A stretch of DNA of 24,235 nt from a virus. The DNA lies in IMG/VR virus record IMGVR_UViG_3300034102_000586, positions 1 to 24,235 of that record. One strand, given 5' to 3'. The translations under genes were made by a program, and so were the position numbers. Of this stretch, positions 21,196 to 24,235 are shown piece after piece. Every line of letters begins with the position of its first letter. Within the stretch, counting starts at the first letter, position 1. The notes under the pieces were generated by a model. The model was not told the DNA's origin and ran no database searches. It saw only the letters and a program-made list of their open reading frames with translations.

Positions 21196-22860
21196 CTAGA
21201 CTAACAATGTACCAACAACTGTTACATCTGAGTTGTTATTGGCTGTTGCTACTCTTAGTCTTACATCTGTTCCGTTTACGTCTGCAGAAATTGTGGATGC
21301 GGATCCATTTGTTCCTACAATTGCGTATTCTGTGATTGCGATGTTGTTTGAAGTATCAAGAGTTAAGATAACTTTTGAAACTTCTGTGTGTGCACCGTAA
21401 GCAACTTTTACCAAGAATTCGGCTGAGCGATATTCTGCTAATGCCCAGTCAATTGCTGTAACTGTGCTTGCTGTTGGAGCATTTACTGTTGCTGCAACTT
21501 GTCTAGCAACTGTGTTAATATCAATTTCAGTGAAATTAGGTATTACTGCTTCAAGAGCATCTACTGCACGTTGATCTGTGAAGTAAAGGTTTGTTGAACC
21601 TTCAACCAAAGCATCTGTGTTAGAGTCTCCTACACCATTTTCTGCTGTAATTACCAATCCTTCAGAGTTACCTGTGATTGAGATATTTGTTAGAGTTGCC
21701 ATTGTTAACAAACTTGCTGCTGACTCTTTAGCCCTTGTATCTGTGAAGTATTCGTTTGTTCCTTCTTCGATATCAGTTGTTGACAAAAGATTAATTGCAT
21801 TGTCTGTGTAAGAATTTGCATTTCCTAAAGCATTACCTGCTGCGAAATCTGCATAATCTTCTAAATCAGCAATTGCATTACCTACTTCTAGATCTGTGTA
21901 GGAAGTTGCATTTGAATAAGCATTTGCTGCTGATCCAACTGCGTCATAGTTTGCTGCTAAGCCATCAGCGTAGTCTTCTGCGTCTGATAAGGCATTTGCT
22001 GCGGAACCTGAAGGATCATAACTTCCATTAAAGGAAATTGTGTTTCCTGTAATGTCAATGTCAGTTCCTGCAATTAAAGCATTTTGTTTTAATGCAACCA
22101 AGTTGGTTATTGTTCCAACAAAGTTTGCATCGTCACCAATTGCTTCTGCGATTTCGTTAAGTGTGTCTAATAATGCTGGTGCATTGTTTGTTAAATCAGC
22201 AATTGCATTACCTACTGCAAAGTCTGCATATTCTTCTGCATCTGCTAAAGCATTTGCTGCTGAGCCTGCTGGATCGTAGTTTGCTGCTAATCCGTCAGCG
22301 TAATCTTCTGCATCTGCTAAAGCATTTGCTGCTGAGCCTGCTGGATCGTAGTTTGCTGCTAATCCGTCAGCGTAATCTTCTGCATCTGCTAAAGCGTTTG
22401 CATAAGCATTTGCTGCTGAGCCTGCTGGATCGTAGTTTGCTGCTAATCCGTCAGCGTAATCTTCTGCATCTGCTAAAGCGTTTGCATAAGCATTTGCGGC
22501 AGAACCCAAAAGGTCATATGTTCCTGAAATTGCATTTGCTGCTCTTTCGTTTGTAAAGTAAAGATTTGTTGTTCCTTCACTTACGTCATCAGAATCATGA
22601 TTAGAAATGTCTGATACTGTACCAGTTACATCTCCAACTAAGTCTGCTGTAATTGTATTTGCAAAAAAGTTTGCATTTGCATCACGAAGTACTATTGTGT
22701 TTGCTACTGCATTTGATGAAGCGTCTCCACCAACTAAGTCTACAATGTATTGTTGATCATCTGTACTTTTTGTCAAGATGTCAAAGTTGTTAATTGTACC
22801 TGTTGTTCCTTCAACGACTAAACCATGTTTAATCTTGAAATTTTTTGTTACTGTTGCCAT
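21196..22860 (-). CDS. Coiled-coil tail fiber protein with internal tandem repeats
   Basis: This 554-aa protein starts with VTKNFKIKHGLVVEGTTGTI, the same 'FK.K.GLVV' module seen in the downstream 150-aa protein. Residues ~15-115 form a beta-rich part (ANTIVLRDANANFFANTITA). Residues ~121-200 are tandem repeats (YDPAGSAANA, ADAEDYADGLAAN), then more Ala/Asp-rich helical units, another SGSAANALSDAEDYADGLAA copy near residue 285, and 'EGTNEYFTDTRAKESAASLL' and 'EGSTNLYFTDQRAVDAL' modules common in fiber proteins of marine myoviruses. A globular beta end follows (PTASTVTAIDWALAEYRSAE). It is likely a trimeric fiber. It is translated from a strong AAGGAGAT site. Confidence 0.8.
   Translation of the reverse strand: MATVTKNFKIKHGLVVEGTTGTINNFDILTKSTDDQQYIVDLVGGDASSNAVANTIVLRDANANFFANTITADLVGDVTGTVSDISNHDSDDVSEGTTNLYFTNERAANAISGTYDLLGSAANAYANALADAEDYADGLAANYDPAGSAANAYANALADAEDYADGLAANYDPAGSAANALADAEDYADGLAANYDPAGSAANALADAEEYADFAVGNAIADLTNNAPALLDTLNEIAEAIGDDANFVGTITNLVALKQNALIAGTDIDITGNTISFNGSYDPSGSAANALSDAEDYADGLAANYDAVGSAANAYSNATSYTDLEVGNAIADLEDYADFAAGNALGNANSYTDNAINLLSTTDIEEGTNEYFTDTRAKESAASLLTMATLTNISITGNSEGLVITAENGVGDSNTDALVEGSTNLYFTDQRAVDALEAVIPNFTEIDINTVARQVAATVNAPTASTVTAIDWALAEYRSAEFLVKVAYGAHTEVSKVILTLDTSNNIAITEYAIVGTNGSASTISADVNGTDVRLRVATANNNSDVTVVGTLLV
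22261..22500 (-). repeat. Near-identical tandem repeats (72, 84, 84 bp) in the fiber gene
   Basis: Units begin at 22261, 22333 and 22417. The last two differ by one base in 84, and the first equals them minus one 12-base block. All sizes are multiples of three, so the reading frame is kept. A more diverged copy is at about 21940-22015. They encode alternating YDPAGSAANA and ADAEDYADGLAAN segments of the shaft. Confidence 0.9.
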
Positions 22861-22871
22861 TTTTTATCTCC

Positions 22872-23318
22872 TTATGCCTTAAGTCCCATGCGTGCGTAAC
22901 GCACAGTGACAGGCCGTATAACTGGGTCTGGAGTGATTGTTAAAGCCACTGTATTTCCAGCCCTCGAGACACTTATGGTTCCAATATTCCCATCGTTGTC
23001 TATTGTCCCATATTCAGAAACGGAACTATCTACCGTGTCATTTAATATGGTCAATTCTGTTGCGTAGAAGAGGTTATCTCCTGCTGTTGTTTTAGAGATG
23101 GAAATAAGATACTTAACCATTCTCCATTCTGTTGCATTATGACTATCTAATATTGTAACGTTTTCAATTTCAGAAATAGTGTTGTCGTTATTACCGAAGG
23201 TGCCAAGGCGTGTTGCTTGGGACGCGGTAGTGTCAATTAAATCTTCATAATCTTGCTGAGATGGCCTATCGCCAGTCTCATAACGTGATTTTACTGTTGT
23301 GATTGATTGTTGTGCCAT
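22872..23318 (-). CDS. Hypothetical virion-associated protein, fiber cluster
   Basis: I do not recognise this 148-aa protein. It begins 'AQQSITTVKSRYETGDRPSQ' followed by QDYEDLIDTTASQATRLGTF, a pattern seen at the start of small structural proteins of marine phages: a short helix-turn-strand bearing 'TG..P...D...L'. The rest is strand-rich (WRMVKYLISISKTTAGDNLF; TVALTITPDPVIRPVTVRYA), suggesting a compact beta domain. It is the first gene after an extended -10 promoter, whose TATAAT lies six bases before the ATG; the transcript is probably leaderless because no Shine-Dalgarno is present. It shares a likely operon with the two downstream fiber genes, so a role in the fiber base is inferred. 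Confidence 0.65.
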   Translation of the reverse strand: MAQQSITTVKSRYETGDRPSQQDYEDLIDTTASQATRLGTFGNNDNTISEIENVTILDSHNATEWRMVKYLISISKTTAGDNLFYATELTILNDTVDSSVSEYGTIDNDGNIGTISVSRAGNTVALTITPDPVIRPVTVRYARMGLKA

Positions 23319-23324
23319 GCCTAA

Positions 23325-23333
23325 ATTATAACA
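23325..23333 (-). promoter_or_regulatory. Extended -10 promoter of the fiber operon (leaderless start)
   Basis: TGTTATAAT on the minus strand. The hexamer ends six bases before the ATG at 23318, so a start 6-7 bases on falls on the ATG. It probably drives the 148-aa gene and the two fiber genes below it. Confidence 0.6.
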
Positions 23334-23356
23334 TTATTTTTACAACTTTTTATAAA

Positions 23357-24088
23357 TTAAACAAATATATAGGTTCCTACGTGCACTACTTTAACATGTG
23401 GTGCTACATATACAGAACCGCCAAGTTTACGCCATAACGTACAGAAATAGTAGTCTTCTGACAAAAGTCTTTCTTCTTCTGGGTCTACCTGAGTTTTCCA
23501 AAAGTCATAAATGTATTCACCTTTTTTAATTCCACCTAAATCTAGTTGATCACTTTTATATTTTCCAACATGCTCTTTCATTGTTTCAAAAACATTACGT
23601 TTAATTAACAGCAAACCAGTTCCTATGTTTTTTACCTCTAATGGTTTTTTAGGATTATCTGCTACCTTATGCAAGTCTTGTCTATTAACAAAATTTATGT
23701 TTACATAAGATCCAAACCTTTTTAAATCAGGTTTTTTTAATTCTGCTGCTTTTTCTACGTTAGCCCAGTTAATTGCCTTCATTGGCACGGCAGCCCCAAT
23801 AATATCTAAATCTGTATCAATCATATCTATAACACCATCAGCGTTAAAACCTTCGTCACCATCAATAAATAATAGGTAGTCAGCATCAGATCTTAAAAAT
23901 AGTTCTGTAAGGGTGTTTCTGGCCCTGTTGATTAAAGATTCGTTGTACAAGTCGTTAAAGGTTACTTTGTATCCTTTGTAGGTTAGTTTCATTACTAATC
24001 CCATGACACTTTTCATAAAGTATCCATGACAAACCCCACCGTACATTGGGGTTGCTATAAAAATACTAGGTTTTTCTTTTTTATCCAT
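23357..24088 (-). CDS. GT-A type glycosyltransferase
   Basis: This 243-aa protein has a GT-A fold pattern. It opens with 'IFIATPMYGGVCHGYFMKSV', then VTFNDLYNESLINRARNTLT, the Asp-X-Asp motif at Asp76-Gly77-Asp78 (YLLFIDGDEGF), NIGTGLLLIKRNVFETM, an acidic/aromatic loop (ERLLSEDYYFCTLWRKLGG, GT2-type ED motif) and a C-terminal VVHVG. Enzymes of this kind transfer a sugar from a nucleotide sugar to an acceptor; the DXD motif binds the metal and the sugar-nucleotide. As it lies next to fiber genes, it might modify a virion protein, host envelope or DNA, but the acceptor is unknown. The start lacks a ribosome binding site; a TATACT 13 bases upstream may be its promoter. Confidence 0.8.
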   Translation of the reverse strand: MDKKEKPSIFIATPMYGGVCHGYFMKSVMGLVMKLTYKGYKVTFNDLYNESLINRARNTLTELFLRSDADYLLFIDGDEGFNADGVIDMIDTDLDIIGAAVPMKAINWANVEKAAELKKPDLKRFGSYVNINFVNRQDLHKVADNPKKPLEVKNIGTGLLLIKRNVFETMKEHVGKYKSDQLDLGGIKKGEYIYDFWKTQVDPEEERLLSEDYYFCTLWRKLGGSVYVAPHVKVVHVGTYIFV

Positions 24089-24097
24089 ATGTCTATT

Positions 24098-24235
24098 CTA
24101 CAGTATATAGTTGCTATAGCCAATAACCTGTAAAGGAATTGGGGGCACATTACCTGGACCATACCCTTCTACTGTTATTGTTGTAAATCTTATTCTAAAA
24201 GGTAAGGTGTAATTTATTTCTACCGTGCCAGGTTT
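24098..24235 (-). CDS. Unidentified gene, C-terminal 45 residues (enters from the right edge)
   Basis: The frame is open from the window edge to a TAG at 24098. The visible end reads KPGTVEINYTLPFRIRFTTI and then TVEGYGPGNVPPIPLQVIGY, ending SNYIL. It is strand-rich with a Gly/Pro turn, like the end of a structural beta domain, but I cannot name it. Nine bases separate it from the glycosyltransferase start, so the two are probably co-transcribed unless the weak TATACT inside this gene's end serves as a promoter. Confidence 0.55.
   Translation of the reverse strand, partial: KPGTVEINYTLPFRIRFTTITVEGYGPGNVPPIPLQVIGYSNYIL

Noticed and set aside
22261-22500. Possible CRISPR array
   Set aside because: The repeats are directly tandem with no unique spacers, and they are in frame within a fiber gene.
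22161-22556. A plus-strand Leu/His-rich repetitive frame
   Set aside because: It is antisense to the Ala/Asp-rich repeats of the fiber gene, with low-complexity composition and no start signals.
24102-24107. TATACT as a promoter of the glycosyltransferase gene
   Set aside because: It lacks the TG extension shared by the other promoters and lies inside the end of the upstream gene. It is kept only as a weak possibility.
1-24235. tRNA genes, integrase, transposase, diversity-generating retroelement
   Set aside because: No cloverleaf-like sequences, recombinase motifs, IS ends or reverse transcriptase motifs were found on either strand. The Mtd-like fiber domain alone does not imply a retroelement.

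Overview
The window is a piece of a tailed-phage genome, or a phage-derived contig. Every gene I can support is on the minus strand, so transcription runs from right (24235) to left (1). The DNA is AT-rich by eye. The set of neck, tail-tube, tail-assembly-chaperone and tape-measure genes, with no sheath gene between the tail terminator and the tube, points to a siphovirus with a long non-contractile tail. The host cannot be read from the sequence. The AT-rich, tightly packed genome, the B12-dependent ribonucleotide reductase, the 2OG-Fe(II) oxygenases and the marine-type fiber modules suggest a phage of aquatic bacterioplankton. The extended -10 promoters and apparently leaderless starts would suit an actinobacterial host, but that is inference only.

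Layout in transcription order. (1) 24235-17483 is an adhesion and virion-surface block: the end of an unidentified gene, a GT-A glycosyltransferase, a small virion-like protein, a repeat-rich coiled-coil fiber, a short fiber-module protein, a 630-aa fiber with an Mtd-like N-terminus, and an unusual FN3-octapeptide-repeat-Hint protein. (2) 17439-13369 is an auxiliary metabolic island: two tandem paralogous 2OG-Fe(II) oxygenase-like proteins, a 42-aa Cys-rich miniprotein, a monomeric class II (adenosylcobalamin) ribonucleotide reductase, and a third, prolyl-hydroxylase-like oxygenase. (3) 13347-9748 is a 1199-aa LamG-like structural protein. (4) 9729-2101 is the head and neck module: small protein, portal, prohead protease fused to scaffold, major capsid protein, 146-aa protein, and four connector/neck/terminator proteins joined by ATGA and TAATG overlaps. 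(5) 2018-1 is the tail module: major tail tube, two paralogous tail assembly chaperones, and the start of the tape measure protein.

Three things stand out. The tail assembly chaperone pair looks like G and GT made from two separate, duplicated genes, each with its own promoter, instead of by programmed frameshifting. Eleven copies of an extended -10 element (TGnTATAAT-like) sit in the gaps between genes, almost one per gap; three lie close enough to the start codon to give leaderless or nearly leaderless mRNAs. The FN3/octapeptide/Hint protein has the N-terminal Cys of a self-cleaving Hint domain, but it lacks the block-B His and the C-terminal Asn of a splicing intein.

There is no integrase, transposon, tRNA, CRISPR array or terminase in the window. 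All gaps between genes are under 100 bases. The only longer stretch without a previously called gene (15933-16147) contains the 42-aa gene and the promoter and leader of the reductase gene.
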